Counted from the first letter of the stretch, positions 52,816 to 61,490 are shown. The stretch is 64,000 nucleotides of DNA from Nocardia uniformis NBRC 13702 (GCF_001613345.1 NZ_BDCE01000007.1:1-64000); one strand, 5' to 3'. The notes: generated by a model from the sequence alone, not told the origin. Translations and numbers: made by a program.

Positions 52816-54651
52816 GTGCGAGGAATCGGGTCTCGCGGCGATACCCGAACGCGGGTGCGAACCGCATCGGCGCTGGCGACGGCAATGGTCATGGCTCGGA
52901 CCACCGGGGCGTTCTACGTCATGGGCGGGGTCCTGGGTCTGACGATCACTGCCATCGCTCCGGGCGATGAGGGCAATCGACCGCTGGTGGCAATCGCGGC
53001 GTTCATCGCGCTGCTACTCGGGCTCAGTCTGTTGATCTGGGGCCCGCGGATGCCGCATTCCGCGCATCACGTGTACGTGGGTGTCGCGACCGTGCTGGTG
53101 ACCATCGCGGTGTACTGGTTCCCGAATACCGTCGGCGCGATCACCTTGGCGGCCTTCTATGTCTTCGTCGCCTGCGATGCGGCCATCTTCTTTTCCTGGC
53201 GCCTATTGACGGCACACCTGGCCTTCGCGGTGGTGTGCTGTCTGTGGGTGGTGCCGTCGCGCGGGTTGCCGTGGTGGTCGGGCATCATTCCGTCCGGCAT
53301 TACGGTCGGAATTGGCATTGTGGTCGGCATCCTCACCCGGATGGCCGCCGATGCCGATATCGATGTGTTGACGGGTCTGTTGAATCGGCGCGGATTCGAT
53401 CGGGCGCTGAATGTGGCCATCGCGCAGGCGGGTCGGACCGGGCAGGGTCTGGCGCTGGTGCTGGTGGACCTCGATCGTTTCCAGAAGATCAATGACCATC
53501 TCGGGCATCGGGCCGGTGACGCGGTGCTGCAGCGGGTGGGCGATACCTGGGCGAAGCTATTGACGCCGGACCAGCGATTGGCGCGCTACGGCGGCGACGC
53601 GTTCGCGCTGCTGCTACCGAATACCACCGAGCAGGCCGCGATTCTCCTGACCGAGCAATTGCGGGCCGCGGTGACCACCGGATGCTCCGCGGGTGTGACC
53701 TCTTGGCAGCCGGGCGAATCCGGGTCGCTGCTGGTGAGTCGCGCCGATGTGGGTCTGTACCGAGCCAAGCAGGCGGGCCGCAATCGCACGGTGCTGGAAT
53801 CGTCACGCCAGCTGCCCCTCGCGGTGGAGCTGCGCGAGGCCATCGACCGCGGCGCACTGGATGTGCAGTACCAGCCGATCGTCACCCTCGGCGAGGCCGG
53901 TGCGAAAGCCGTTGGGGTGGAGGCGCTGCTGCGCTGGTCCTCGCACGCTCAGCCGGAGGTGACCACCGAGGGTCTGATTCGCGTCGCCGAGGAGTACGAC
54001 CTCATTGCCGATCTGGACGAGCTGGTCTTGCGCCGGGCCTGCGCGGACGCGGCCCGATTGCAGGAGACCTTCGCGCAGCTGGATCTGACGCTGAATGTGA
54101 ATGTGAGCGGTCTGGAATTGGCCCAGGCCGAATACGCGGATCGGGTCGCCGGGATTCTCGCCGACTCCGGCTGGCCGGCCGATCAGCTGGTCCTCGAGGT
54201 GACCGAGAGTGAACTGGCCGCCGAATCCGAGACCGCCATCGCCAATCTGCACAAGCTGCGCGAGCGTGGTGTGCGTATCGCCATCGACGATTTCGGCACC
54301 GGCTATTCGTCCTTGAGCCGCCTGGCCACGCTGCCGAGCGACATCCTGAAGGTGGATCAGTCGTTCGTGGCGTCCATTCGCTCCGATTCTCCGGCTCCGC
54401 CGCTGCTGGGAGTTATCGCGGCGCTGAGCAAATCCCTGGATCTGCAGGTGATCGCGGAGGGCGTGGAGACCGAATATCAGGCGGCGGTGCTGACCGAACT
54501 CGGATTCGCCCTGGCGCAGGGCTATCACTACAGCGATTCGCAGCCGGTCACCGAACTCATCAATGACCTCAACGAGCGCAGCGGGCTGGTCGGGGCGAGT
54601 AGCGAGCCCAGTACCAATGGCTGGATTCCGGTCGAAAATCCCCTTGACTGA
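52816..54651 (+). CDS. Membrane GGDEF-EAL protein, cyclase site degenerate
   Basis: 611 residues. Six or so membrane helices (about 30-185), a GGDEF domain (about 195-345) and an EAL domain (about 355-600). The cyclase motif is RYGGDAF (258-263): Glu of GGDEF is Ala, so cyclase activity is doubtful. The EAL side looks intact: VGVEALLRW, NVSGLEL, IAIDDFGTGYSS, KVDQSF and AEGVET. The likely role is a c-di-GMP phosphodiesterase with a regulatory GGDEF domain. TAGGCT lies 7 nt before GTG 52816. It is 99 bp after serS. Confidence 0.9.
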   Translation: MRGIGSRGDTRTRVRTASALATAMVMARTTGAFYVMGGVLGLTITAIAPGDEGNRPLVAIAAFIALLLGLSLLIWGPRMPHSAHHVYVGVATVLVTIAVYWFPNTVGAITLAAFYVFVACDAAIFFSWRLLTAHLAFAVVCCLWVVPSRGLPWWSGIIPSGITVGIGIVVGILTRMAADADIDVLTGLLNRRGFDRALNVAIAQAGRTGQGLALVLVDLDRFQKINDHLGHRAGDAVLQRVGDTWAKLLTPDQRLARYGGDAFALLLPNTTEQAAILLTEQLRAAVTTGCSAGVTSWQPGESGSLLVSRADVGLYRAKQAGRNRTVLESSRQLPLAVELREAIDRGALDVQYQPIVTLGEAGAKAVGVEALLRWSSHAQPEVTTEGLIRVAEEYDLIADLDELVLRRACADAARLQETFAQLDLTLNVNVSGLELAQAEYADRVAGILADSGWPADQLVLEVTESELAAESETAIANLHKLRERGVRIAIDDFGTGYSSLSRLATLPSDILKVDQSFVASIRSDSPAPPLLGVIAALSKSLDLQVIAEGVETEYQAAVLTELGFALAQGYHYSDSQPVTELINDLNERSGLVGASSEPSTNGWIPVENPLD

Positions 54652-54750
54652 GCCGGCGTCGGGGACGACGCTGAGATCATGCGTTTGATCCACTACGCCT
54701 GTTGATTCGTAAGCCTGGCGCGCACCCGGGTCCGGGGTACCGGACTCGCG

Positions 54751-56202
54751 GTGCGCGCGGTGCTGTTCCGCGGCTCCGCCGACCTCATCCCGCTCTACGC
54801 GCTCTACGCCCTGCTCTTCGCCGACCACGGGCTCAGTACCGCGCAGATCTCCGGACTGTTGGCCATCTGGTCGACGACCTCGTTCCTGTTGGAGGTGCCG
54901 TCCGGCGCGTGGGCTGACACGGTGTCGCGGCGTGGGCTGCTGATTCTCAGTGGTGTGCTGCTGGTTGCGGGCTTCGCCATGTGGACGGTGTTCCCGTCGT
55001 ATCTCGGCTTCGCGCTGGGTTTCGTGCTGTGGGGTACGTCGGGTGCGCTGATGTCGGGCACCTTCGAGGCGCTCGTCTACGACGAACTCGCCGCGCGCGG
55101 GGAGACCTCGGACTACCCGCGCATCATGGGTTGCACCCGCGCCGCCTCCGAATCCGCGGCCCTGATCGCCATTGTGGCCGCTGCACCGCTGTTCGCCTGG
55201 GGCGGTTACGCATTGGTCGGTTGGACCAGTGTCGCGATCGCGGGCCTGCACGCCCTGCTGGCCTGCACGCTGCCCAGTGCGCCGAAGGTGGTGTCGGCGG
55301 AAGAGGCGCAGGAACTCGCGGAATCCGATGACGGCGCCGAATCCGCCGATGCCGATCCTGTTGGGCTGCTGGGTGATCGGGGATCGGTAGCATCCGTGCC
55401 GGTCGATGCGGGTGTGGATTCTGGCCTCGAACCCTCCGGAACGACGGGTGCGAAGGCGGCGGCTGCTGGGAAGACGGGTGCCGCGGACAATGGAATGACG
55501 GGTGCGGTGGCGGCTGAAACCACCGTCCCGGTGCGGGCGGGCGGTTCAGCCATTGCCCGCTACCTGCTCATGCTCCGCACTGGCCTCCGAGAAGCGGTGC
55601 GGGTCAAAGCCGTTCGCCACGGCGTCTTCCTCGCCTCGGTGCTGTACGGTATGACCGCCTTCGACGAGTACTTCGCCCTACTCGCGGGAGACGCGGGCGT
55701 CACCCCCTCTGTAACAGCCCTACTGGTCGCCCTCACCGTCATGGGCGCTCTCGTCGGTTCCGCCCTGGCCGGTCGCACCGAGGCCATGCGTGCGCGCACC
55801 ATGGCCACCGCTCTGGCCATCGGCGGCGTCCTCTTCATCGCCGGTGCCCTACTGGCGGGCCTGGCCGTCCACCGCCCCGAAGCCGTCTACCCCCTGACCG
55901 CCCTGGGCTTCTCGGCCATCGGTATCGCCTACGGCATCGTCTACAACGCGGGCGTAGTGGCGTCGGCCCGCCTCCAGGACGCCATCGAAGGCCCGGCCCG
56001 AGCCACGGTCACCTCGGTCTCCGGCCTGCTCGAGGAGGTGTTCTCCCTGGCGGTCTTCGGGTTCGTGGCCCTGGCCTCCCTCTGGCTCCCGATCGCGCCC
56101 ATCGTCGCTTTACTCGGTGTCCCGATGCTCGTCGCGGCCGTGCTGGTCCCGGCATGGCTCCCGCCGCGTTCAGGTGAGTCGCGAGGGAACGGTGCAGCTT
56201 GA
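54751..56202 (+). CDS. MFS transporter with repeat-derived central loop
   Basis: 483 residues, 12 helices. Loop 2-3 reads GAWADTVSRRGLLI and helix 4 FVLWGTSGALMSGTFEALVYDE, so it is a complete MFS protein. The central cytoplasmic loop (about 178-268) is twice the usual length, Ala/Gly/Asp-rich and low-complexity. Its codons from 221 on (55411-55453) match the right arm of family A repeats, an in-frame insertion. The substrate is unknown. Start GTG 54751, 99 bp after the GGDEF-EAL stop. It converges on vapC 12 bp away. Confidence 0.85.
   Translation: MRAVLFRGSADLIPLYALYALLFADHGLSTAQISGLLAIWSTTSFLLEVPSGAWADTVSRRGLLILSGVLLVAGFAMWTVFPSYLGFALGFVLWGTSGALMSGTFEALVYDELAARGETSDYPRIMGCTRAASESAALIAIVAAAPLFAWGGYALVGWTSVAIAGLHALLACTLPSAPKVVSAEEAQELAESDDGAESADADPVGLLGDRGSVASVPVDAGVDSGLEPSGTTGAKAAAAGKTGAADNGMTGAVAAETTVPVRAGGSAIARYLLMLRTGLREAVRVKAVRHGVFLASVLYGMTAFDEYFALLAGDAGVTPSVTALLVALTVMGALVGSALAGRTEAMRARTMATALAIGGVLFIAGALLAGLAVHRPEAVYPLTALGFSAIGIAYGIVYNAGVVASARLQDAIEGPARATVTSVSGLLEEVFSLAVFGFVALASLWLPIAPIVALLGVPMLVAAVLVPAWLPPRSGESRGNGAA
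55411..55453 (+). repeat. Family A half-repeat inside the MFS coding region
   Basis: GGTGTGGATTC-T-GGCC, 9 variable bases, then CCGGAACGACG aligns base for base in length with copy 1 (GGTGTGGATTC-C-GGCC, 9 bases, CCGGAATGACG). A further GGAATGACGGGTG lies at 55492-55504. The frame is kept, and the encoded residues form part of the loop between helices 6 and 7. Confidence 0.7.
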
Positions 56203-56214
56203 TCGTGCCGGGAT

Positions 56215-56649
56215 TCAGAGTGCGTACAACGGCCGCAGCGGACCGTCGTGCACATTGCGTTGGCGCAGTTCGGTGGCCAACTTGGCGGCGGTCACGAAGT
56301 CGCCGTCGTCATGCAGCACGACGAGTCCGTGGTGCGCGGCAGTGGCACAGACTTCCAGATCGACAACCGACAGGGATTGGTGATTGCCGTGTTCTGCCGC
56401 GCGCCACTGCAATCCGGCGATCCAGTGCCCGGCTGATTTCGGAACGCTGACATCACCATGAAGGGCGTCGAACATCGCGCGGTAGTCGGCGTACTCCTTC
56501 AGGTTGCGGGCTGAACGGAGGAACTCGACTCGCTGTGGATAGCAGGAGCGCAGTTCGCCGTCGACAGTCGGCTGGTGCCAGAGTTCGTGGAGTTTCGGGT
56601 CTCGGAGCAGGCGCCACAGCGCTGAGGAATCGAGCAGGTACCCGATCAC
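56215..56649 (-). CDS. vapC: VapC-type PIN domain ribonuclease toxin
   Basis: 144 residues. The first PIN acidic residue is in YLLDSSALWRLL (Asp7). A later Glu (RVEFLRS, near 41) and the Asp cluster (SVVDLEVCATAAHHG and VLHDDGDF) complete the expected metal site. PIN toxins cleave RNA, in mycobacteria often tRNA or rRNA loops. Start ATG 56649 overlaps the antitoxin stop by ATGA. It ends 12 bp from the convergent MFS gene. Confidence 0.9.
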   Translation of the reverse strand: MIGYLLDSSALWRLLRDPKLHELWHQPTVDGELRSCYPQRVEFLRSARNLKEYADYRAMFDALHGDVSVPKSAGHWIAGLQWRAAEHGNHQSLSVVDLEVCATAAHHGLVVLHDDGDFVTAAKLATELRQRNVHDGPLRPLYAL

Positions 56650-56870
56650 GGACGATGCGGCTCCTTCTCCGCCCTGTGGGCGGTCTCGGCGCTCTCCAGG
56701 TCCCAGGTCTGGGCCAGCTGAAAGTAATGGTCATATGCGACGGTGCGGGACAGGCGTTCGTTGTACTCCCGTAGCGCTGCGGCAACTGCGGCAGTCTTGG
56801 TTCGGTGACCACCTAGCCGCTTCGCTGTTTCGAGGGCGTCGTCGTCGATCTCGAGGTGAGTTAATGACAT
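56646..56870 (-). CDS. vapB: VapB-type antitoxin
   Basis: 74 residues. The N-terminal ribbon-helix-helix is clear: LTHLEIDDDALETAKRLGG then RTKTAAVAAALREYNERLSR, the MT-type VapB signature. The C-terminal half should wrap the toxin. Start ATG 56870 has AGGAG about 8 nt upstream; GTG 56900 is unlikely. It is translated just ahead of vapC (ATGA overlap) and probably represses its own promoter via the TGTACA sites. Confidence 0.88.
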   Translation of the reverse strand: MSLTHLEIDDDALETAKRLGGHRTKTAAVAAALREYNERLSRTVAYDHYFQLAQTWDLESAETAHRAEKEPHRP

Positions 56871-56880
56871 CGGACTCTCC

Positions 56881-56919
56881 TGTACAGAAGTTTGCCGCAT
56901 GAGTAAGGATTATTGTACA
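56881..56919. promoter_or_regulatory. Two TGTACA sites in vapBC promoter
   Basis: TGTACA occurs at 56881-56886 and 56914-56919, 33 bp apart, about three helical turns on the same DNA face. A TACAATAAT-like -10 region overlaps the outer site. Such paired palindromic half-sites fit autoregulation by VapB dimers. Confidence 0.4.
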
Positions 56920-57102
56920 TATCGGAGTCAGTGGGCGCGGAATCTGAACGATCGACCGAGCGCCGCCGTCGTCTGCTGAACAGCGCCGGTGGTCCAGATT
57001 GGGAGATAGGGAGATCATGGTCGGCGCTTGGCGTTGACCGGCTGACCTGATCGCCAAGAGTGCGCTCGCTGTGCGCACCGGTGCCCGGTGCAGAATCGGG
57101 CG

Positions 57103-58059
57103 ATGGTGCGACGGCGGATCGGGTTGGTGCTGGGCGGGTGTATCGGCGCGGCGGTCGCCGGGCAGGCGCGGATCAATGGGGCGCTGGGGGAGCGGTTGGG
57201 GGATGGGGTTGCCGCGGCGGTGATCAGCTTCGGTACCGGACTGGTTGTGTTGGCGGTGGCGTTCGCGGTGAGTGGGCGGTTGCGGGCCGGGCTGGGGGAG
57301 GTGTGGCGGGCGCTGGGTGCCGGGCGGCTGCGGTGGTGGCAGTTGCTGGGTGGGCTGTGCGGGGCGTTCTTCGTTGCCTGCCAAGGGCTTACGGTGGCCG
57401 CGATCGGGGTTACGGCATTCACGGTGGCGGTGGTGGCGGGGCAGTTGGTGAGCAGCCTGGTGGTGGATCGCCTGGGGGTGGGGCCGAACGGCCGGACACC
57501 GGTCACGCTCATGCGGGCCGGGGGTGCCGGATTGGCGCTGGTGGCGGTGGTGCTGGCGGCGACGGGACGGTCCAGCGACGGCGGGGCGCTGTCGATGCCC
57601 GCCGGGCTGGGCGGCCCGAAGGTGTTGTTGATCGTGCTGCCAGTGCTCGCGGGGTTGGGATTGGCGTGGCAGCAGGCGGTCAACGGGCGGGTCGGGGCCG
57701 TCGGCGGTCCACCGTCGGCCACCCTGGCCAACTTCGCGACCGGCACGGTGGCGCTGCTCTTGATCGAGTCGGTGGTGGTGGCCCGGAGTGGTTGGCCCAC
57801 AGCGTTTCCCACCGACCCGTGGCTCTACGCCGGTGGCGCTATCGGGGTGGCGTTCATCGGATTGGCCGTACTGGTGGTGCGTTGGATAGGTGTGCTGCTA
57901 CTCGGCCTCACCTCGGTCGCGGGCCAGCTGCTCATGTCGCTGCTACTGGATGTGACCGTCCCGACCGGGCCCGGGCTGTCCACCACCGCCATCGCGGGCT
58001 GCGCACTGACGTTCGTTGCCGTAGCCCTGGCCGCCCGCACCCGCGACCGAATCTCGTAG
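57103..58059 (+). CDS. DMT family transporter, YdcZ (DUF606) type
   Basis: 318 residues with ten hydrophobic helices in two similar halves of about 150. The repeats begin alike: GQARINGALGERLGDGVAAA and QQAVNGRVGAVGGPPSATLA, a YdcZ-type internal duplication; members usually have one half, so this is the fused form. The substrate is unknown. CAGAAT is 6 nt before ATG 57103; a GTG five codons upstream is possible. It stands alone, 232 bp from vapB. Confidence 0.8.
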   Translation: MVRRRIGLVLGGCIGAAVAGQARINGALGERLGDGVAAAVISFGTGLVVLAVAFAVSGRLRAGLGEVWRALGAGRLRWWQLLGGLCGAFFVACQGLTVAAIGVTAFTVAVVAGQLVSSLVVDRLGVGPNGRTPVTLMRAGGAGLALVAVVLAATGRSSDGGALSMPAGLGGPKVLLIVLPVLAGLGLAWQQAVNGRVGAVGGPPSATLANFATGTVALLLIESVVVARSGWPTAFPTDPWLYAGGAIGVAFIGLAVLVVRWIGVLLLGLTSVAGQLLMSLLLDVTVPTGPGLSTTAIAGCALTFVAVALAARTRDRIS

Positions 58060-58222
58060 CCGGGCAACGCTGTAGCCCGTCCGAACCGCCGCGCCGAAAC
58101 GTACCCGACGGTCAAAGGGGAATCCGTGGCGGCATCGGGCAAGTGGGCTCCGCCACCAGTTCCCCCTCGCCGGAATCCGGAGCTCGAGGTGCGAGTTCGG
58201 CCGCCGCCGGTGCCTTTCGCGG

Positions 58223-58313
58223 CAGGTCCGGCCGCTCGAAGTTGAGGTTCGGGGCGCAGCCCCTGTCGCAGCAGGTCCGGCGCTCGAAGTGGGGTTCAGG
58301 GGCGCAGCCCCTG
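58223..58313. repeat. Tandem 45-bp repeat with hairpin ends
   Basis: CAGGTCCGG...GCTCGAAGT...GGTTC followed by GGGGCGCAGCCCCTG occurs twice in a row (58223-58265 and 58270-58313). Each ends in a small palindrome (CAGGGGC GCA GCCCCTG in the second). It fills much of the 353-bp gap 58060-58412; otherwise the gap shows only CCGGAATCCGG and GC-rich filler. Confidence 0.65.
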
Positions 58314-58412
58314 AGAGCTCCCGAGAGTTGGGTCCACCCCACGGGATGAATGTCGAATTGCGGTCTGCTGATTCGGGATTCGGGATTCTCGCCCGTATGC
58401 CATCGTTCGGTC

Positions 58413-59432
58413 ATGCTGATCGACTACGGGGTGTGGGTTACGCGGTTGGTGCTCGCGGTGGTGTTCGCACTGTCGGCGTGGGGGAAGTTGGCGGATCGGG
58501 CCGGTACTCGGAAGGCGGTGCACGAGTTCGGGGTGCGGATCAGGTGGGCACCCGCGGTGGCGTGGGGGCTGCCGCTGACCGAGGCGGTGGTGGCGGTGGG
58601 GGTGTTGCCGTCGGAGTCGGCGTACGGGTCGGCCACGCTGGCGTTGGTACTGCTCATCGTGTTCACGGTGGCCATCATCAGGTTGCTGCGGGCGGGGAAG
58701 CGTCCGGCCTGTTCATGCTTCGGGGCGGCCAGTTCGGTGCCGATCGGGTGGGCGACCGTGGTGCGCAACGGGCTGCTCATGGTGCTGGTGGTGGCGGTCG
58801 GCGTGGGGGCGATAACTGATTCGGAGGTGCCGGGTTCGTTGCCTACCGACCATGCGGTCGGAATGACCGTGGTGGCGGCGCTTTTGGCGGCGCTGGTGTG
58901 GCTGTGGGGTGAGCTGGCGGTACTGCGGCGGCGGGTCGATACACAGGTTTTGTCCACGCTGGGTGCGGAAGGTCTGCCGGTGGGGGCGGTCGCGCCGGAG
59001 TTCGAATTACTCGATACCGCGGGTGGGCGAACCAGCCTCGAGGGTTTGATGTCGCCGGGGCGGCAACTGCTCATGGTGTTCGTGCATCCGGGCTGTGAGA
59101 TGTGTGCGGCGCTGGCGCGGGAGTTGCCGCGGTGGCATGCGCGGGTCGGCGAGGTACTGACCATTGTGGTGGTGGGCAATGGGGATGTATCCGAGCATGA
59201 GATGTGGGGTGGGGAACAGGAATTGGGAGAGATTCCGGTATTGGTGCAGCAGGGGAACGAGGCGGCGCTGCGATATCGGGTGCGCGGTACTCCGTCGGGA
59301 GTGCTTATCGGAGCGGACGGTCGGATTGCTGCACCGGTGGCGCGGGGCGCGATGGCGGTGCGAGAACTCATGGTGCAGGCAAAGAATACAGGGCGGTCCT
59401 CAAAATCTATTGGAGCACAGCCCATTTCGTGA
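58413..59432 (+). CDS. MauE-like membrane protein fused to a thioredoxin-like domain
   Basis: 339 residues. The first half has about five helices of the MauE/DoxX type with the marker GKRPACSCFGAAS (C100 and C102). The second half is a redoxin/thioredoxin fold (about 195-325) with HPGCEMC (C228, C231) and a cis-Pro loop (VRGTPSGVLIGADG). MauE and MauD normally are separate proteins of methylamine dehydrogenase maturation; here they are fused. A membrane dithiol relay for an extracellular protein is a likely role. The start is ATG 58413. The BP74-related gene follows after 73 bp. Confidence 0.8.
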   Translation: MLIDYGVWVTRLVLAVVFALSAWGKLADRAGTRKAVHEFGVRIRWAPAVAWGLPLTEAVVAVGVLPSESAYGSATLALVLLIVFTVAIIRLLRAGKRPACSCFGAASSVPIGWATVVRNGLLMVLVVAVGVGAITDSEVPGSLPTDHAVGMTVVAALLAALVWLWGELAVLRRRVDTQVLSTLGAEGLPVGAVAPEFELLDTAGGRTSLEGLMSPGRQLLMVFVHPGCEMCAALARELPRWHARVGEVLTIVVVGNGDVSEHEMWGGEQELGEIPVLVQQGNEAALRYRVRGTPSGVLIGADGRIAAPVARGAMAVRELMVQAKNTGRSSKSIGAQPIS

Positions 59433-59505
59433 TAGCTGTCCGTTATGGGGCCTTACCATCGAGGGGCAGGTTTTCCAACTGATCGCTTGGCTGAGAGGAA
59501 ATGCC

Positions 59506-59859
59506 ATGGCTTTCTTCGCGTTTACCGATTACTCCGGCAAGGAATTCGTCTTCAAGCTCGACAATGAACAGCGCATCGCCGAGGCGCGCCGGATCCTGTC
59601 CGGCGAGGAGACGATGTCGACGCATGTGATGGGGAAGATCCGGAAGCGGCCGGAACCCTACAACCCGGGCTGGAGCTTCGCCCTCGACCCGGAAACCATC
59701 ACCTTCTTCACCATGGCAATCGAGGTCTGCGACTCCAGTATTCAGTACGCCGAGGACTACCTCGACGAGGCGTGCGGGGCCTTCCTGCCCGGCTGCTTCT
59801 GGTGTCCGTGGTCCTCGCGTCTCACGCGTGAACTCCAGGCCTCGGAGGTACAGGGCTGA
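59506..59859 (+). CDS. BP74-related protein
   Basis: 117 residues. The pattern FAFTDYSGKEFVFKLDNEQR, HVMGKIRKRPEPYNPGWSF and AIEVCDSSIQYAEDYLDEAC, ending in FLPGCFWCPWSSR, matches the BP74 N-terminal domain, found in slime-mould calcium-dependent calmodulin-binding proteins and scattered bacteria. The bacterial function is unknown. Unusual here are Cys residues (C100-, C109- and C112-type positions around GCFWCPW) beside a thioredoxin-like gene. Start ATG 59506 has GAGAGGAAA upstream. No signal peptide is visible. Confidence 0.75.
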   Translation: MAFFAFTDYSGKEFVFKLDNEQRIAEARRILSGEETMSTHVMGKIRKRPEPYNPGWSFALDPETITFFTMAIEVCDSSIQYAEDYLDEACGAFLPGCFWCPWSSRLTRELQASEVQG

Positions 59860-59890
59860 CGCTCTGAAATCACCTGCTCGAGTTCGCCCT

Positions 59891-59921
59891 TCCGGCCGGT
59901 ACCGTCACGACACCGGCCGGA
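59891..59921. terminator. 10-bp bidirectional terminator
   Basis: TCCGGCCGGT (59891-59900) and ACCGGCCGGA (59912-59921) pair perfectly around an 11-nt loop, between the convergent BP74-related and Rieske genes. Confidence 0.75.
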
Positions 59922-59930
59922 TCGGAGCGG

Positions 59931-61490
59931 TCAGCTGCTGGCGGCGGGCTCATCGAGTCGCCGCGACCGCAATTCGTGGCCCTTGGACGTTTTACAGCGC
60001 CCGGATTCCAGATCCCAACTCCACCCGTGCAGGTTGCACGTAAGCGTATTACCTTCCACCACGCCGAATTTCGACAGATCAGCCTTCAGGTGCGGGCAGC
60101 GACGCTGTACTTCCCAGCCGTCGAGTTCGGTGGAGGCGGAATCGTCGTGCGCCTCGGAGAACCAGCCGTCGGCGTAGGCGATGCGCTCATCGGTCAGGCA
60201 TTTGAAGAAGGTGTAGAGGAATTCGTTGTAGCCGCCGATCCGCCAGGTGGTGAAGCGGGTGGACAGGAAGATGGTGTTCACCCAGTCGGGTTCGTTATCG
60301 CGCAGTACGGTGCGCACCAGCTGCGGGTCGATGCGGAATCCGTAGCGGTGCTTGCCTTCTCCCTCGATGGGCGCGCGCACCGTGCGCTTGAGGAAGTCCA
60401 GCACCACGGTCTCGTCGCCCATCACCAGGCTGACCGGGTAGCCGATCCCGTCGCAGATGAGGTCGCTCTGCGCCATGATCGGCTCGAAGAGTTCCCGCAA
60501 CTGCGGCAGCAGCGGCTCGTCTCCCGTTGCCCAGGAAGCCTTTTCGGCGGCCAGCACGGGAGCCATGCGCTGGGCCATATCCTCGATGTAGGCGGCCTTG
60601 TCGCCGTAGATGGCATCGGGTGCGACGGGATGCGACAGCGAGGCGAGTTCCTTGCCGTGGATATCGACCACCGAGCCGGGGATCATCAGCACGCCGCCCG
60701 GGTTCCCGTGGATTTCCATCTGCTCCAGGAACACGATCTGGTCCGGGAAGATATTGCCCTCGTCGTCGCGATCGTCATTGAGATAGCGCAGTTCGTCGTC
60801 GAGGAAGACCGGCGGTCCGGCCGACGGCACCACCCAGGTGGCCCCGACCTGCTCGATATAGGACCGCGCCCGGTCCATTCCGCGCTGCCGCTTCTGCTTG
60901 CCGAAGTTGGACTTGGTGCGCGCCGGAATGTCGTAGACCATCGGGTACCAGATGGCCCCGGAGTACTGCAGCAGGTGAATGTCCACGTGCCCGAACGAAT
61001 CGTGCAGCACATCCATATCGACGGGCCGGGCGTCGTTCATATTGAAGCAAACGGTCTCGCCGTCGGAGATGACAATGCCGGAGTCGCCGATGGGTCCGTC
61101 GGCGGGCGCGCGCAGCGCGATGATCATGACATCCAGCTCGCCGCCGACCCCGGTGATCGTGTGCTTGACCGAATCCTCGGTTTCGAAGAATTTGTGGAAG
61201 CCGAGCTTCTCGAGTTCCCGCTTCAGATCCGGCACCGGGTAGTCGGGCAGCAGGACGGTGGCGTCCTTATTGACGTATTCGGCCAGGTGCTTGGCGTCGA
61301 AGTGATCGCGGTGCAGATGCGAGACGTAGAGGAAGTCGCAGTTCCCCAGTTCTTTCCAGTCGAGCTGGGTGTTGTCGGGAAACGGGAACCACGATGCGAA
61401 GTACGCGGGATTGACCCAGGGATCGCAAAGGATCGTCCCGGCCGCGGTACGGATGTGGAATCCGGCGTGTCCGACGCTGGTGATCTGCAC
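59931..61490 (-). CDS. Metallo-beta-lactamase fold / Rieske 2Fe-2S fusion protein (Rv3818-like)
   Basis: 519 residues. The N-terminal MBL domain has SHLHRDHFD (metal-binding HxHxDH) near residue 57. The C-terminal Rieske domain has RRCPHLKADLS and LTCNLHGWSWDL, the two Cys/His pairs of a 2Fe-2S cluster. The same order occurs in CMP-N-acetylneuraminate hydroxylase-like proteins and, from memory, in M. tuberculosis Rv3818 (516 residues). An oxygenase-type hydroxylation is plausible. The start is ATG 61490. A lipoprotein gene lies 44 bp upstream on the same strand. Confidence 0.9.
   Translation of the reverse strand: MQITSVGHAGFHIRTAAGTILCDPWVNPAYFASWFPFPDNTQLDWKELGNCDFLYVSHLHRDHFDAKHLAEYVNKDATVLLPDYPVPDLKRELEKLGFHKFFETEDSVKHTITGVGGELDVMIIALRAPADGPIGDSGIVISDGETVCFNMNDARPVDMDVLHDSFGHVDIHLLQYSGAIWYPMVYDIPARTKSNFGKQKRQRGMDRARSYIEQVGATWVVPSAGPPVFLDDELRYLNDDRDDEGNIFPDQIVFLEQMEIHGNPGGVLMIPGSVVDIHGKELASLSHPVAPDAIYGDKAAYIEDMAQRMAPVLAAEKASWATGDEPLLPQLRELFEPIMAQSDLICDGIGYPVSLVMGDETVVLDFLKRTVRAPIEGEGKHRYGFRIDPQLVRTVLRDNEPDWVNTIFLSTRFTTWRIGGYNEFLYTFFKCLTDERIAYADGWFSEAHDDSASTELDGWEVQRRCPHLKADLSKFGVVEGNTLTCNLHGWSWDLESGRCKTSKGHELRSRRLDEPAASS

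Noticed and set aside
57060..58349. 429-codon Gly/Arg-rich open frame
   Set aside because: Shadow of the DMT permease in another frame; composition is not protein-like and the permease frame has clear helices.
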